64,000 bases of DNA from Nibrella saemangeumensis (GCF_039541915.1 NZ_BAABHD010000083.1:62001-126000), one strand, 5' to 3'; counted from the first letter of the stretch, positions 31,600 through 40,619 are shown. The notes: a model not told the origin generated them from the sequence alone. Translations and numbers: made by a program.

Positions 31600-32994
31600 A
31601 TGCTGGATCACGGCTATACGTATGAAATCCCGGACGACAACCAGCCGATCATCAAAGTAATTGGTGTAGGCGGGGGGGGGAGTAATGCCGTTAAGCACAT
31701 GGTGGAGATGGAGATCAAAGACGTTGACTTTGCCGTTTGTAATACAGACCGGCAGGCCTTGTTGAGTAGTCCCGTGAAAACCAGGTTGCAACTGGGGGCT
31801 GGCTTAGGGGCCGGAACCGACCCCGAAGTAGGCAGAGAAGCGGCCGAAGCAAGCATTGAAGACCTGCGGCATCTGTTGGGCAAACCCGTTGAAATGGTCT
31901 TTATTACGGCTGGTATGGGCGGGGGAACCGGTACGGGTGCAGCTCCCGTAGTGGCTCAGCTGGCGCGTGAAATGGGTTTGCTGACCGTGGCTATTGTAAC
32001 GGCTCCTTACAAATATGAAGGAAGCGACAAAAAAGAACAGGCCATGAAGGGTATTGAACTGCTCAAAAAGAGCTGCGATACTGTACTAGTGGTGCTGAAT
32101 GATAAACTCGCTGAACTCTACGGTAAGCTGCCGTTGCGCAAAGCCTTTGCCCATGCCGACAACGTGCTGGCGACGGCGGTTAAAAGCATCGCGGAGATCA
32201 TTACGACACGGGGCGATGTCAACGCTGACTTCATGGACGTGAAGAAGGTGTTACAGAATGCCGGTCAGTCGGTAATGGGCTCGGCAGATGCCGAGGGCGA
32301 GGAGCGAGCTCTGCAGGCTATTCAGGAAGCGCTGAACTCACCGTTGCTGAATGACCGTGACATTCGCGGAGCCAAACGAATTCTGCTGACGATTTCGTCC
32401 AGTTCCGAGTATGAAGTAACCCTTGACGAGCAGACAGTCATTTCGGACTATATTCTGTCCAAAATTGGCGAAGAAGCCCGGATGTTCAAGCTGGGAGCCA
32501 TCTTTGACGATAGCCTGGGGCCCAGACTACGGGTAACGGTCATTGCTGCCGGTTTTGACACGATGAACGAGTTTAAGGAATCGCTTGGCAAACCGGTTGT
32601 TGAACTTACTCCCGAGCCGGAACCGGAAGAGGATCCAGTAGTAGATGAGGTTGAACTCAGCGAGTCAGAAGAGCCGGAGGAGGAACTGGTAGGAGTTGAT
32701 CCCATGGAGATGGTATCTTCTGCTGAAAGAGAGCGGGTAACACCGACTAATCCGGTATTTGTACACGCACCCACCTCAACCATTAATAATATGCACTCCT
32801 TTGCCGATGTCCTCATCGCCGAGGAACGGCCGGAAGACAGTGTACAGATTCAGCAGATGATTAATGGCTTTCTGAACAATCGCTATACAGAGCGGGAGCT
32901 GGACACTCCAACGTACCAGCGTCATAAAGTTAACCTGCACGAATTGCCGCTTGGTGCCGAGAATGAACTGGTGCGAATGCGGCTCAACGATTAA
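31600..32994 (+). CDS. ftsZ: Cell division protein FtsZ
   Basis: Tubulin-like GTPase forming the Z-ring. The 464-residue protein has VIGVGGGGSNAVKHM, the tubulin signature GMGGGTGTGAAPV, the T7-type NADFMDVKKVL region, and a long acidic variable linker (about residues 335-400, many E, D and P). It ends in a conserved-looking short tail. The C-terminal region is longer than in E. coli FtsZ, as normal for Bacteroidota. A strong terminator follows and closes the dcw cluster. Confidence 0.97.
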   Translation: MLDHGYTYEIPDDNQPIIKVIGVGGGGSNAVKHMVEMEIKDVDFAVCNTDRQALLSSPVKTRLQLGAGLGAGTDPEVGREAAEASIEDLRHLLGKPVEMVFITAGMGGGTGTGAAPVVAQLAREMGLLTVAIVTAPYKYEGSDKKEQAMKGIELLKKSCDTVLVVLNDKLAELYGKLPLRKAFAHADNVLATAVKSIAEIITTRGDVNADFMDVKKVLQNAGQSVMGSADAEGEERALQAIQEALNSPLLNDRDIRGAKRILLTISSSSEYEVTLDEQTVISDYILSKIGEEARMFKLGAIFDDSLGPRLRVTVIAAGFDTMNEFKESLGKPVVELTPEPEPEEDPVVDEVELSESEEPEEELVGVDPMEMVSSAERERVTPTNPVFVHAPTSTINNMHSFADVLIAEERPEDSVQIQQMINGFLNNRYTERELDTPTYQRHKVNLHELPLGAENELVRMRLND

Positions 32995-33015
32995 TCTGTT
33001 TATAGATTTATCAGA

Positions 33016-33042
33016 AGCCCCCGACTGCTCGGGGGCTTTTTT
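33016..33042 (+). terminator. Intrinsic terminator after ftsZ
   Basis: A 9-bp perfect stem (AGCCCCCGA, 33016-33024, with 33029-33037) and a 4-nt loop followed by six T. It ends the division cluster 22 bp past the ftsZ stop. Confidence 0.95.
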
Positions 33043-33051
33043 ATGTCATCT

Positions 33052-33612
33052 TTAAAACGCTATAATTTGGCGGGCCTGCTGGTGGAGTAGCTCATTATAA
33101 AGTTCATGCTGAATACTGTCTCCCTTCCAATAAGTTTTGATTTGGGCCAGTTTTACCCGCAACGCCAGCGTGTTTGACCCCAGGTAGCTAAATATGTCAT
33201 TGAGGTGGCTCAGCGCCAGCGCACCGCCCTGGTGACCAGCTGATAAACCAACGAGAGCTATCTTTTTGTTGGAAAGTCCGCTTGGGTAACTCATGCCGTC
33301 GATAAACGCTTTTAGCACGCCCGGGTAGGAATTATTATACTCAGGCACGATGAAAACCATCTTTTTGGCCCGTTCAACAATGTTTTTATAATGGTTAAAT
33401 TCCGGATTCTTTCCTGTATTTTCGTACAGCGCGGTAGCGGTAAAATCGGCCGGTAAACCGCTGAGGTCGAGCAAATAACTGTCGGCGTGATGCTTGTTGA
33501 GGATCTGCTGGTAGTAGTAAGCGATGTGTTTGGTCAGGGAGTTGCGCCGGTTGGTACCGACAATGACAATAATTGTATCGTCCGTAAAGGCTGGACTGTC
33601 AACGGGATTCAT
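33052..33612 (-). CDS. NADPH-dependent FMN reductase-like protein
   Basis: A flavodoxin-fold reductase of 186 residues. It shows the phosphate-binding IVGTNRRNSLTKHIA near the N-terminus, the FIVPEYNNSYPGVLKAFID motif that contacts FMN, and VGLSAGHQGGALAL. Family members reduce quinones, azo dyes or chromate with NAD(P)H; the true substrate cannot be read. It is convergent with ftsZ and divergent from the AlkD-like gene. Confidence 0.85.
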   Translation of the reverse strand: MNPVDSPAFTDDTIIVIVGTNRRNSLTKHIAYYYQQILNKHHADSYLLDLSGLPADFTATALYENTGKNPEFNHYKNIVERAKKMVFIVPEYNNSYPGVLKAFIDGMSYPSGLSNKKIALVGLSAGHQGGALALSHLNDIFSYLGSNTLALRVKLAQIKTYWKGDSIQHELYNELLHQQARQIIAF

Positions 33613-33706
33613 ACAGGCGGTCGGTAGACAATTCTGGGTAGCACAACAGACAAACAGCTACCGGTTTTTTCATAACAACCCACTGGTAAATAAGTTCAAC
33701 GTACGA

Positions 33707-34423
33707 ATGATCAAAGTAGACGATGTCCAACAGGCCATTCATGCCCTAGCTGATCCTGAGCGGGCTCCGCTGGTAGCGCGATTTTTCAAGACCGGATCCG
33801 GCCAGTATGGCGAGGGTGATCAGTTTCTGGGCCTGACCATGCCGCAGCAGCGGGAGATAGCCCGTCAGTACCTGCACCTCTCAACGGATGAGGTAGAGTA
33901 CTTGATCCATGATCCTTACCACGAAGTCAGGATGACGGGGCTGCTCATCTGGACGTACCAGTGTAAAAAAGCTGGAGCGGCCCTTGCCGGTGCAATCCAG
34001 CGGGAAGCCGTTGCCCAGCGATATTTGGCCAACCGGACATACATCAACAACTGGGATTTGGTGGATGTAACCTGCCCGGAAGTGATTGGGAACTACCTGC
34101 TGGATCAGGATCGCTCCATTCTGTATGATCTGGCGCGGCAGGACCATCTTTGGAGCCAGCGCATTGCCATTGTGTCTACTCTTGCTTTTATCCGCAGAAA
34201 TCAGCTGGCCGACACGTTCGCCATTGCGGAGTTGTTATTGAATCACAAACATGATCTGATTCACAAAGCTACGGGCTGGATGTTGCGGGAGGTGGGTAAA
34301 CGGAATCCGGAAGCGCTGGAGGAGTTTTTGCATGACCATATCCGGCAGATGCCCCGAACGGCCCTCCGCTACGCCATTGAGCGGTTTGAACCGGGTCGTC
34401 GAAAGTACTACCTACTGCTGTAG
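33707..34423 (+). CDS. DNA alkylation repair protein (AlkD-like HEAT-repeat glycosylase)
   Basis: An all-helical HEAT-like repeat protein of 238 residues. Family marks are QYGEGDQFLGLTMPQQREIAR near the N-terminus, the NWDLVDVTCPEVIGNYL segment that lines the DNA-binding cleft with its aspartate, and RYAIERFEP near the end. AlkD removes 3- and 7-alkylpurines without base flipping. The ATG at 33707 is chosen because the open frame upstream crosses the promoter region of the divergent reductase. Confidence 0.88.
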   Translation: MIKVDDVQQAIHALADPERAPLVARFFKTGSGQYGEGDQFLGLTMPQQREIARQYLHLSTDEVEYLIHDPYHEVRMTGLLIWTYQCKKAGAALAGAIQREAVAQRYLANRTYINNWDLVDVTCPEVIGNYLLDQDRSILYDLARQDHLWSQRIAIVSTLAFIRRNQLADTFAIAELLLNHKHDLIHKATGWMLREVGKRNPEALEEFLHDHIRQMPRTALRYAIERFEPGRRKYYLLL

Positions 34424-34452
34424 TTGTTCAACTCAATTTTATGGTATCTTTG
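34424..34452 (+). promoter_or_regulatory. Bacteroidota promoter of accD
   Basis: TTG (34424-34426), 18 bp, then TATCTTTG (34445-34452). It starts right after the preceding stop codon and leaves a 5' leader of about 65 nt before accD. Confidence 0.65.
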
Positions 34453-34522
34453 CATCCCTATTGCCAATGGTGTTAAGTTATTATTAAGCGCAGACTAAAC
34501 ACGTTAAACTGCAAGCTGATAC

Positions 34523-35365
34523 ATGTCCTGGTTCATACGCAAAGAAAAAGGCATTATTACCCCAACTGAGATGAAGCGGGAGGCCCCCGACGGATTGTGG
34601 TACCAATGTCCGAACTGTAAAAAAATCATGCATACGCGGGAGCATAAACTGAATGCCTATACCTGCGTGCATTGTAACTACCACGAAAAAATAGGTTCCG
34701 AAGCGTACTTTGGTCTGCTGTTCGATAATAATCAGTTCACTGAACTGGACGCCGACATGATTTCGGCCGATCCGCTGACGTTTACCGATACCAAAACCTA
34801 TCCCGACAGGGTCCGCTCGACCATCAAGAAAACAGGTTTGAAAGATGCCGTCCGCACAGCGTACGGAAAGATGAACGAGGTGGACATTACCATTGCCTGT
34901 ATGGACTTCGGCTTTATCGGCGGTTCAATGGGCTCGGTGGTAGGTGAGAAGATTGCCAGAGCGATTGACCACTCGTTACAGACGAAGACGCCTTTCCTGA
35001 TGATCTCCCGATCGGGTGGGGCCCGGATGATGGAAGCCGGTTTCTCGCTCATGCAAATGGCCAAAACATCGGCCAAGCTGGCGTTGCTGTCCGAAGCGCA
35101 AATTCCCTACATATCGCTGTTGACCGACCCTACTACCGGCGGGGTTACAGCCTCTTTTGCCATGCTGGGCGACTTCAATATTGCTGAACCGGAGGCTCTA
35201 ATCGGTTTTGCCGGGCCCCGCGTGATCCGCGAAACCATCGGCAAAGACCTGCCCAAAGGTTTCCAGAGTGCCGAATTTGTTCTTGAGCACGGCTTTCTCG
35301 ACTTTATCGTCGACCGCAAAGACCTCAAAGACAAAGTATCCAGTCTGCTGCAAATGCTTCAATAG
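34523..35365 (+). CDS. accD: Acetyl-CoA carboxylase carboxyltransferase subunit beta
   Basis: Transfers the carboxyl group from biotin to acetyl-CoA, the first step of fatty-acid synthesis, together with AccA. The 280-residue protein has the zinc ribbon CPNCKK...CVHC at about residues 31-53, then the crotonase-like core with MDFGFIGGSMGSVVGEKI, ISRSGGARMMEAGFSLMQM and TDPTTGGVTASFAMLGD. AccA is not in this window. Confidence 0.96.
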   Translation: MSWFIRKEKGIITPTEMKREAPDGLWYQCPNCKKIMHTREHKLNAYTCVHCNYHEKIGSEAYFGLLFDNNQFTELDADMISADPLTFTDTKTYPDRVRSTIKKTGLKDAVRTAYGKMNEVDITIACMDFGFIGGSMGSVVGEKIARAIDHSLQTKTPFLMISRSGGARMMEAGFSLMQMAKTSAKLALLSEAQIPYISLLTDPTTGGVTASFAMLGDFNIAEPEALIGFAGPRVIRETIGKDLPKGFQSAEFVLEHGFLDFIVDRKDLKDKVSSLLQMLQ

Positions 35366-35436
35366 CCGGTGGCATGGGGTGTGGAGCAGGGGGTAAAAGC
35401 TCTGCCCCACGCTCCCGGTTCCCGGCCCCCGGCTCC
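35366..35436. repeat. G/C-skewed intergenic palindromic repeat
   Basis: The gap between accD and the radical SAM gene starts with G-rich and ends with C-rich DNA, so GCATGG near 35382 can pair with CCATGC near 35438, and GGAGCAGGGGG with later C-runs. CTGCCCCACGCTCC (35402-35415) repeats 20409-20422 with one change. The radical SAM start codon lies at its right edge. Confidence 0.5.
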
Positions 35437-36414
35437 ATGCGCTTAGTTTCCCATCCCGTTCTCTGCAATTATTACGTGACGTATCGCTGCAATGCGACCT
35501 GTAGTTTTTGTGACATCTGGGAGCGGCCATCGCCGTATGTGACGGTAGAGAACGTGCGAGATAACCTACGCGACCTGAAGCGGCTGGGCGTCAAAGTGAT
35601 TGATTTTACCGGCGGAGAGCCGCTATTGCACCGTCAGCTTGATTTACTGCTCAGAGAGGCTAAACAGGCGGGTTTTGTTACGACCTTAACGACCAACGGC
35701 CTGCTGTATCCCAAATACGCGGAGCGACTACGTGGGCTGGTGGACATGCTGCATTTCTCGCTCGACTCTCCCGTTGCCGAGGAGCATGACCGCTCGCGGG
35801 GTATTAAGTGCTTTGACAAGGTGATGGAGTCTATTGCCCGGGCGAAGCAACTCGGGGAGCGGCCCGATATTCTGTTTACCGTCTTCGAACACAACGTCCA
35901 CCAGATCAAGCAACTGCACGAGGAAATCTGTCTGCCCAACAATCTGGTGCTCATTCTCAACCCTGTTTTTGAATACAATGCCGTAGAGACCGGCGGGCGG
36001 TTTTCCGAAAAGGCGCTGCAGCAGATGACCTGGTGGGGACGGCAGAAGAATGTTTACCTCAACGACGCCTTCATTTCCCTGCGTCGGGATGGTGGCAACC
36101 ACATCGATAATCCGATTTGCAAGGCTGGCAGTACTACGCTCGTTATCTCTCCCGAAAACAAACTGGTACTGCCCTGTTACCACCTTGGTTTGAAGGAGTT
36201 TTCCATTGACGGTCAGCTATACGACCTCTACCGCTCGCAGGAGGTGCAAAAGCTTGTGGCACTCGAGGGGCGTCTACCGGCCTGTGAGGGCTGCGCCATC
36301 AATTGCTACATGCAGCCGTCCTTTGCCGTAGAGCTGAACAAGTATTGGTGGAAAGCCCTGCCCAGTACCCTTAAATACAACCGCATCAAAGGTACCTGGA
36401 AACAGTTGCTGTAG
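35437..36414 (+). CDS. Radical SAM protein, substrate unknown
   Basis: A radical S-adenosylmethionine enzyme of 325 residues. The cluster motif is CNATCSFC (CX3CX2C) near residue 17, followed by DFTGGEPLLH, which binds the SAM amino group. Cysteines near the C-terminus (CEGCAINC) suggest an auxiliary iron-sulfur or SPASM-like site. The layout resembles peptide- or lipid-modifying enzymes such as HpnH-like proteins, but no precursor peptide is seen nearby. The ATG at 35437 sits 18 residues before the first cluster cysteine and excludes the repeat upstream. Confidence 0.8.
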   Translation: MRLVSHPVLCNYYVTYRCNATCSFCDIWERPSPYVTVENVRDNLRDLKRLGVKVIDFTGGEPLLHRQLDLLLREAKQAGFVTTLTTNGLLYPKYAERLRGLVDMLHFSLDSPVAEEHDRSRGIKCFDKVMESIARAKQLGERPDILFTVFEHNVHQIKQLHEEICLPNNLVLILNPVFEYNAVETGGRFSEKALQQMTWWGRQKNVYLNDAFISLRRDGGNHIDNPICKAGSTTLVISPENKLVLPCYHLGLKEFSIDGQLYDLYRSQEVQKLVALEGRLPACEGCAINCYMQPSFAVELNKYWWKALPSTLKYNRIKGTWKQLL

Positions 36415-36417
36415 CTG

Positions 36418-37548
36418 CTACTGCTTCACAATCTTCTGCATGTAACTCCGTCCGCCGATCTCTGTTCGGAGCAGATACAAGCCCGTAGGTAAATTAACCA
36501 TACCAAATTCCGACAGATGTTCTGCTTCGGGGCTGGCTGAACTGCATTCGCCCAGAACACGGCCATTGCTACTCATCATTTGAAGTTTTAGCGTTGACGC
36601 CCGTCGGCTGCTGACGCGTACCTGAACGCGGTCGGAGGTAGGGTTTGGAAATACCGAAATGTGAATGTCCTCATTAGGGTATCCTGGTGCCAGACTGGTA
36701 ATTACAGGACCGGTAAAAGCCGATTCATAGGGAGGGAGGGTACCCGGTTGACTATTTCTATCCTCGACTATAATAATCATTTCGTATAGGGTGGTACCAA
36801 TCTTGGTTCCGTTACGCCATTCTTCAATACTCATGGCAAAACTGAACCTACCCACTTCAACGGGAGCGTCCCAGACAAGGTCACCCGTGCGGCTGTTCAA
36901 TTTAAACGTACCGCGCTGGGTAACATCGTTCGGGAACTGGAACGGATAAATCGTTGATACATTCTGGGCGCATGCACCCCCCATTTGAGCAGGGATACTG
37001 GTTAAGGGGTAAGCCAGAGAATAAACAAGACTATCGCCATCGGTATCAGTAGACCGTAAATTAAACGTGGTACGTTGGTTAGCGGCTGCGCTGAAACCAT
37101 TGGCCGGAATGCCTAGAACGGGTGTGCTGTTCGATAGGTTGGTGGAAAATGTTGTAGACATAAAGTACGCCTTATTTACCGCATCTGTGAGGTTTCGAAC
37201 AGGCGTACGGTTGTTGACCGATGCGGATGCCGTATAAGCACCTGGTCCGGCGTACGTGTGCGTGGCCCGGTAGATATGGATACCTATATTGCGATTCTGC
37301 TCCAGCGGTTGCCGGCTGATGCGCATCGCCTGGCCGGTAGTGCCGTCGCCAAAACAGAGTGACACCTGTTCTTGTTGCGTAGAGGCATCGTTACCTTCTC
37401 CCGTGTTTAGAAACAGAATGACATTGTACTCATACTCCAGTGTTGAGGAGGCTGTTTTCTTGACTTGAATATACCCACCCATCAGGTGTGTACCCAAAAC
37501 ACGGATCGTTAGCAGACAAAACAAGGCAATCAATGTAGCAGTTTTCAT
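36418..37548 (-). CDS. Secreted protein with type IX secretion sorting domain
   Basis: A cargo protein of the type IX secretion system, 376 residues. It has a signal peptide (MKTATLIALFCLLTIRVLG), then beta-rich domains with cadherin/PKD-like character (DTDGDSLVYSLAYPL), and a type A C-terminal sorting domain of about 80 residues (VFPNPTSDRVQVRVSS ... LPTGLYLLRTEIGGRSYMQKIVKQ). The start at 37548 gives the best signal peptide; an earlier ATG adds 13 residues. The function on the surface is unknown. It ends 3 bp from the convergent radical SAM gene. Confidence 0.85.
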   Translation of the reverse strand: MKTATLIALFCLLTIRVLGTHLMGGYIQVKKTASSTLEYEYNVILFLNTGEGNDASTQQEQVSLCFGDGTTGQAMRISRQPLEQNRNIGIHIYRATHTYAGPGAYTASASVNNRTPVRNLTDAVNKAYFMSTTFSTNLSNSTPVLGIPANGFSAAANQRTTFNLRSTDTDGDSLVYSLAYPLTSIPAQMGGACAQNVSTIYPFQFPNDVTQRGTFKLNSRTGDLVWDAPVEVGRFSFAMSIEEWRNGTKIGTTLYEMIIIVEDRNSQPGTLPPYESAFTGPVITSLAPGYPNEDIHISVFPNPTSDRVQVRVSSRRASTLKLQMMSSNGRVLGECSSASPEAEHLSEFGMVNLPTGLYLLRTEIGGRSYMQKIVKQ

Positions 37549-37653
37549 GGTCAGGAGCGTTTGAGAGGAAAGAGTACGACTTTTCAACTCAAAAAGTATA
37601 TTCCGCCGTATACCCGTTACACCTTTTTTATTGAACGATTATCCGCAACGCTT

Positions 37654-38490
37654 ATGCTCTACACACAGCATCAAACCGCTAGTTTTCATAACCATTCTTT
37701 CCGGTACATCCTGGCTCATCTCGATGACCATGTCTTAACCCTGACCCTGAACCGGCCCGAGAAAAAAAATGCGCTGAATCCGGCAATGCTCAATGAGTTA
37801 GCTTTTGCTTTAACCTATGCTCACTACGAGAAAGCGGTATGGATGATAGTCCTCGGCGCAAAGGGCGATGTGTTTTGCGCAGGCATGGACCTGCAAAGTT
37901 TATCGCAACCCGCAGAGGGGGCAGAAGCTGAAATCGATTGTAACCTGGTGCCGGAACCCGCCGGACCGGTCCGGCTGGCTGAGCTTTTTGCCAGTGTCCA
38001 CAAGCCCTGTATTGCTCGTGTGCAGGGGTCTGTCTATGCAGGGGGATTTTTGCTGGTCGCCGGCTGCAACTATGTGGTAGCGGTTGATTCGGCATCGTTC
38101 AGTCTGCCCGAAGTGAAGCGAGGCTTGTTTCCGTTCCAGGTAATGGCCAGCCTGCTCGACCTTATGCCAGCCCGCACGGTGCTGGATCTTTGCCTCCGTG
38201 CCCGATCGATTCCGGCGAGCAGAGCCTTGCAGCTGGGTTTAGTCACTGAAGTGGCCGAAGCCGAGAACCTGGACAATGCCGTACGCCGGCTAGTGCAGGA
38301 GCTGAAGCAGTTTTCGCCGAAAGCCATACAGTTTGGTCTGCGGGCCTACCAGCAGCTAAAAAGCCTGGCTCCCGATCAGCGTCAGGCATTCCTGTACGAG
38401 CAGTTCCAGCAGATTCAGCAGACCACCGATGCCAAAGAGGGTATGGCAGCTTTTCTGGAAAAGCGCCACCCAAACTGGCAGAACGAGTAG
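37654..38490 (+). CDS. Enoyl-CoA hydratase/isomerase family protein
   Basis: A crotonase-fold protein of 278 residues. It shows TLTLNRPEKKNALNPAMLNEL, the oxyanion-hole segment GDVFCAGMDLQSL, and the second oxyanion part QGSVYAGGFLLVAGCNYVVA. The glutamate expected after the latter (ECH Glu164) is in FSLPEVKRGLFP. Methylglutaconyl-CoA or short-chain enoyl-CoA hydratase activity is likely, but the exact substrate is not readable. It is convergent with the epimerase gene, 6 bp apart. Confidence 0.85.
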   Translation: MLYTQHQTASFHNHSFRYILAHLDDHVLTLTLNRPEKKNALNPAMLNELAFALTYAHYEKAVWMIVLGAKGDVFCAGMDLQSLSQPAEGAEAEIDCNLVPEPAGPVRLAELFASVHKPCIARVQGSVYAGGFLLVAGCNYVVAVDSASFSLPEVKRGLFPFQVMASLLDLMPARTVLDLCLRARSIPASRALQLGLVTEVAEAENLDNAVRRLVQELKQFSPKAIQFGLRAYQQLKSLAPDQRQAFLYEQFQQIQQTTDAKEGMAAFLEKRHPNWQNE

Positions 38491-38496
38491 TGGCGG

Positions 38497-39639
38497 CTAC
38501 TTTACGGAAAACTTATATACAGTTGTTGAATTGTACGTCTGCCCCGGCCGCAGCGCCGTACTCGGAAAATTCGGGTGGTTAGGCGAGTCGGGGAAGTGCT
38601 GTGTCTCCAGACACAGCCCAAAGCGACGGCCATAGGCGATACCTTCTTTGCCCGTTACCCGCCCGTTCAGGTGATTGCCTGTATAGAGCTGTACGGCCGG
38701 CTCAGTAGTATACATTTCCATAAAGCGACCGCTCTCCGGATCATAAACGGTAGCGCCCAGCTTTAGCTTATTCGATTTATCGGTAAACACAAAGCAGTGG
38801 TCGTAGCCGTGGCCGTACCGAATCTGCGTATGTGTGGTATCGTTGATGCGGGCACCCACTACGGTCGGTTTTGTAAAGTCGAACGGTGTTCCGGACACAG
38901 GTTGCAGCTCGCCGGTCGGAATTTGACTTTTATCGGTAGGCAGGTACTGGTCGGCGTTTATGCTCAGCACATGACCAAGTACATCGCGCTTCATGCCCGA
39001 CAGGTTGAAATAGGCGTGGTTGGTCAGGTTAATGACAGTCGGCTTATCGGTCGTGGCTTTGTAATCGATGCGAAGAGCGTTATCTTTCTGGAGGGTGTAG
39101 GTAACATTTACGGCTAGCGTACCGGGGTAACCTTCTTCCCCATCGGGCGAGGTATAGCTTAACCTCAACGCTGGTTCTGCCCCTTGCACCGGTGTGGCGG
39201 TCCAGAGCTTTTTGTCAAAGCCGACCCGGCCACCGTGGATGTGGTTGCCGCCACTGTTGGCCGCCAGGGTGTATTCCTGCCCGTCCAGTGTAAATTTCCC
39301 TTTGGCAATCCGGTTGCCGAACCGCCCGATAATGGGTCCGAATGACGGGGTACCTTTCAGGTAATCAGCGAAGGTAGGAACGTTTAGGGTAATGCTTTCC
39401 TGTTTGCCTGTCCGGTCCGGAGCCGTCCAGGAAACGATATAGCCGCCATAGTTAGTGATTTGCACTTCCATACCGGCGGCATTGCGCAGGGTAAACAGGT
39501 CGGCCTGGCGACCGTCGGGGAATTGACCGAATATAGCTTTTTCAATACCAGCTTTCGGTCGGGTGGTAGTTTGACCAGCACCGGTTTGGTATAACAGTGT
39601 ACTCAAAACAAGGGAGAGGATTAATGTAAAGGCTTTCAC
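38497..39639 (-). CDS. Aldose 1-epimerase (galactose mutarotase), exported
   Basis: Interconverts alpha and beta anomers of aldoses. The 380-residue product has a signal peptide (KAFTLILSLVLSTLLYQTGAG), then the mutarotase fold with IIGRFGNRIAKGKF, the histidines of NHIHGG and NLTNHAYFNLSG, and the glutamate in LCLETQHFPDSPNHPNFP. I use the GTG at 39639 because it makes a compact signal peptide; a TTG at 39663 is possible. The location is probably periplasmic, which is common for Bacteroidota mutarotases. Confidence 0.9.
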   Translation of the reverse strand: MKAFTLILSLVLSTLLYQTGAGQTTTRPKAGIEKAIFGQFPDGRQADLFTLRNAAGMEVQITNYGGYIVSWTAPDRTGKQESITLNVPTFADYLKGTPSFGPIIGRFGNRIAKGKFTLDGQEYTLAANSGGNHIHGGRVGFDKKLWTATPVQGAEPALRLSYTSPDGEEGYPGTLAVNVTYTLQKDNALRIDYKATTDKPTVINLTNHAYFNLSGMKRDVLGHVLSINADQYLPTDKSQIPTGELQPVSGTPFDFTKPTVVGARINDTTHTQIRYGHGYDHCFVFTDKSNKLKLGATVYDPESGRFMEMYTTEPAVQLYTGNHLNGRVTGKEGIAYGRRFGLCLETQHFPDSPNHPNFPSTALRPGQTYNSTTVYKFSVK

Positions 39640-39731
39640 TGGGATCAGGGTTAGTACGGTCAATATACCGGAATAAGGCTAACCCGCTGCTTACCTAATG
39701 AGAGTGGCCCGAAAATTTCGGTAGTTGTACG

Positions 39732-40619
39732 TTATTTTGGAGGAACCGGGCTCCAGGCGTCCCAAATGGCCCGGGCTGTTTTGGCAATTACCTCATCCCG
39801 TACGGCATCGTCTGCTTTTGAATCGGAGACAAAAACTGCCAGGGCTATGTGCTGCCCGTTGGGTAGAGTGATGAGGCCGATGTTATTGGTGGCTGCCGTA
39901 ATTCCGTTTAACGTTCTGGAAGAACCTGTTTTGTGGGCTACCAGAGTGCCTTTTGGTAAAAGCGCTTTGATGCGTTGCATACCCGTCGGCGTTGCGGTGA
40001 TCCACCGAAACAGCAGGTCACGGCTGCTTTTAGACAATGTGCGCCCTTCCTGCAAGGCTTTGAGCATGATAACGGCATCGTTGGGCGTACTCCAGTTGCG
40101 ATATTGTACGGCATTATCGCTACCGATCTCCTTTTCGGTATTCGCCACAATCATGTTTTTAACCCCGATACCGTGCAGATACCGCATAACGGTCTGTGGA
40201 CCGTCAAGCAGGCGTAACAGTACATCACAGGCGCTGCCGTCGCTTTCGGAAACATTATACCGGAGCAGTTCGCTTAATGTGAGTTCGGTACCATTTGGGT
40301 ATTTGTCACGAATAGGGCTGTGTTGAGCGGGCGAGACATAGTCGCGCTTTTCTACCCGGACAGGTTGATCCAGTTTTAAAGTTCCCTGATCCACCCGCTG
40401 CAGTACAGCCATGCTGATGGGCAGTTTGTAGACACTCTGCATGGGAAACCGCTCATTACCATGCAAATCTATCGACTTGTCGGTTTCAACTATGGTGGCG
40501 GCTATGCCTACGCGCCCGTTTGCAGAACGGGTGATCTGATCAAGTTGAATGTGGAGCGCGGATTGGGCAAATAGGGATGAGGAAAAAACGAGGATGAGAA
40601 GGAGGCAGCAGGATTTCAT
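39732..40619 (-). CDS. Class A beta-lactamase, PER/VEB/CfxA-like subclass A2
   Basis: A periplasmic serine beta-lactamase of 295 residues with a signal peptide (CCLLLILVFSSSLFAQ). The active-site serine is in QSVYKLP (S-x-x-K). The second motif is S-D-G in VSESDGSACDVL, where most class A enzymes have SDN. The omega loop reads EKEIGSDNAVQYRNWSTP, the pattern of subclass A2, and the third box is HKTGSSRT. Such chromosomal genes are common in environmental Bacteroidota. I cannot judge its substrate range from sequence. Confidence 0.9.
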   Translation of the reverse strand: MKSCCLLLILVFSSSLFAQSALHIQLDQITRSANGRVGIAATIVETDKSIDLHGNERFPMQSVYKLPISMAVLQRVDQGTLKLDQPVRVEKRDYVSPAQHSPIRDKYPNGTELTLSELLRYNVSESDGSACDVLLRLLDGPQTVMRYLHGIGVKNMIVANTEKEIGSDNAVQYRNWSTPNDAVIMLKALQEGRTLSKSSRDLLFRWITATPTGMQRIKALLPKGTLVAHKTGSSRTLNGITAATNNIGLITLPNGQHIALAVFVSDSKADDAVRDEVIAKTARAIWDAWSPVPPK

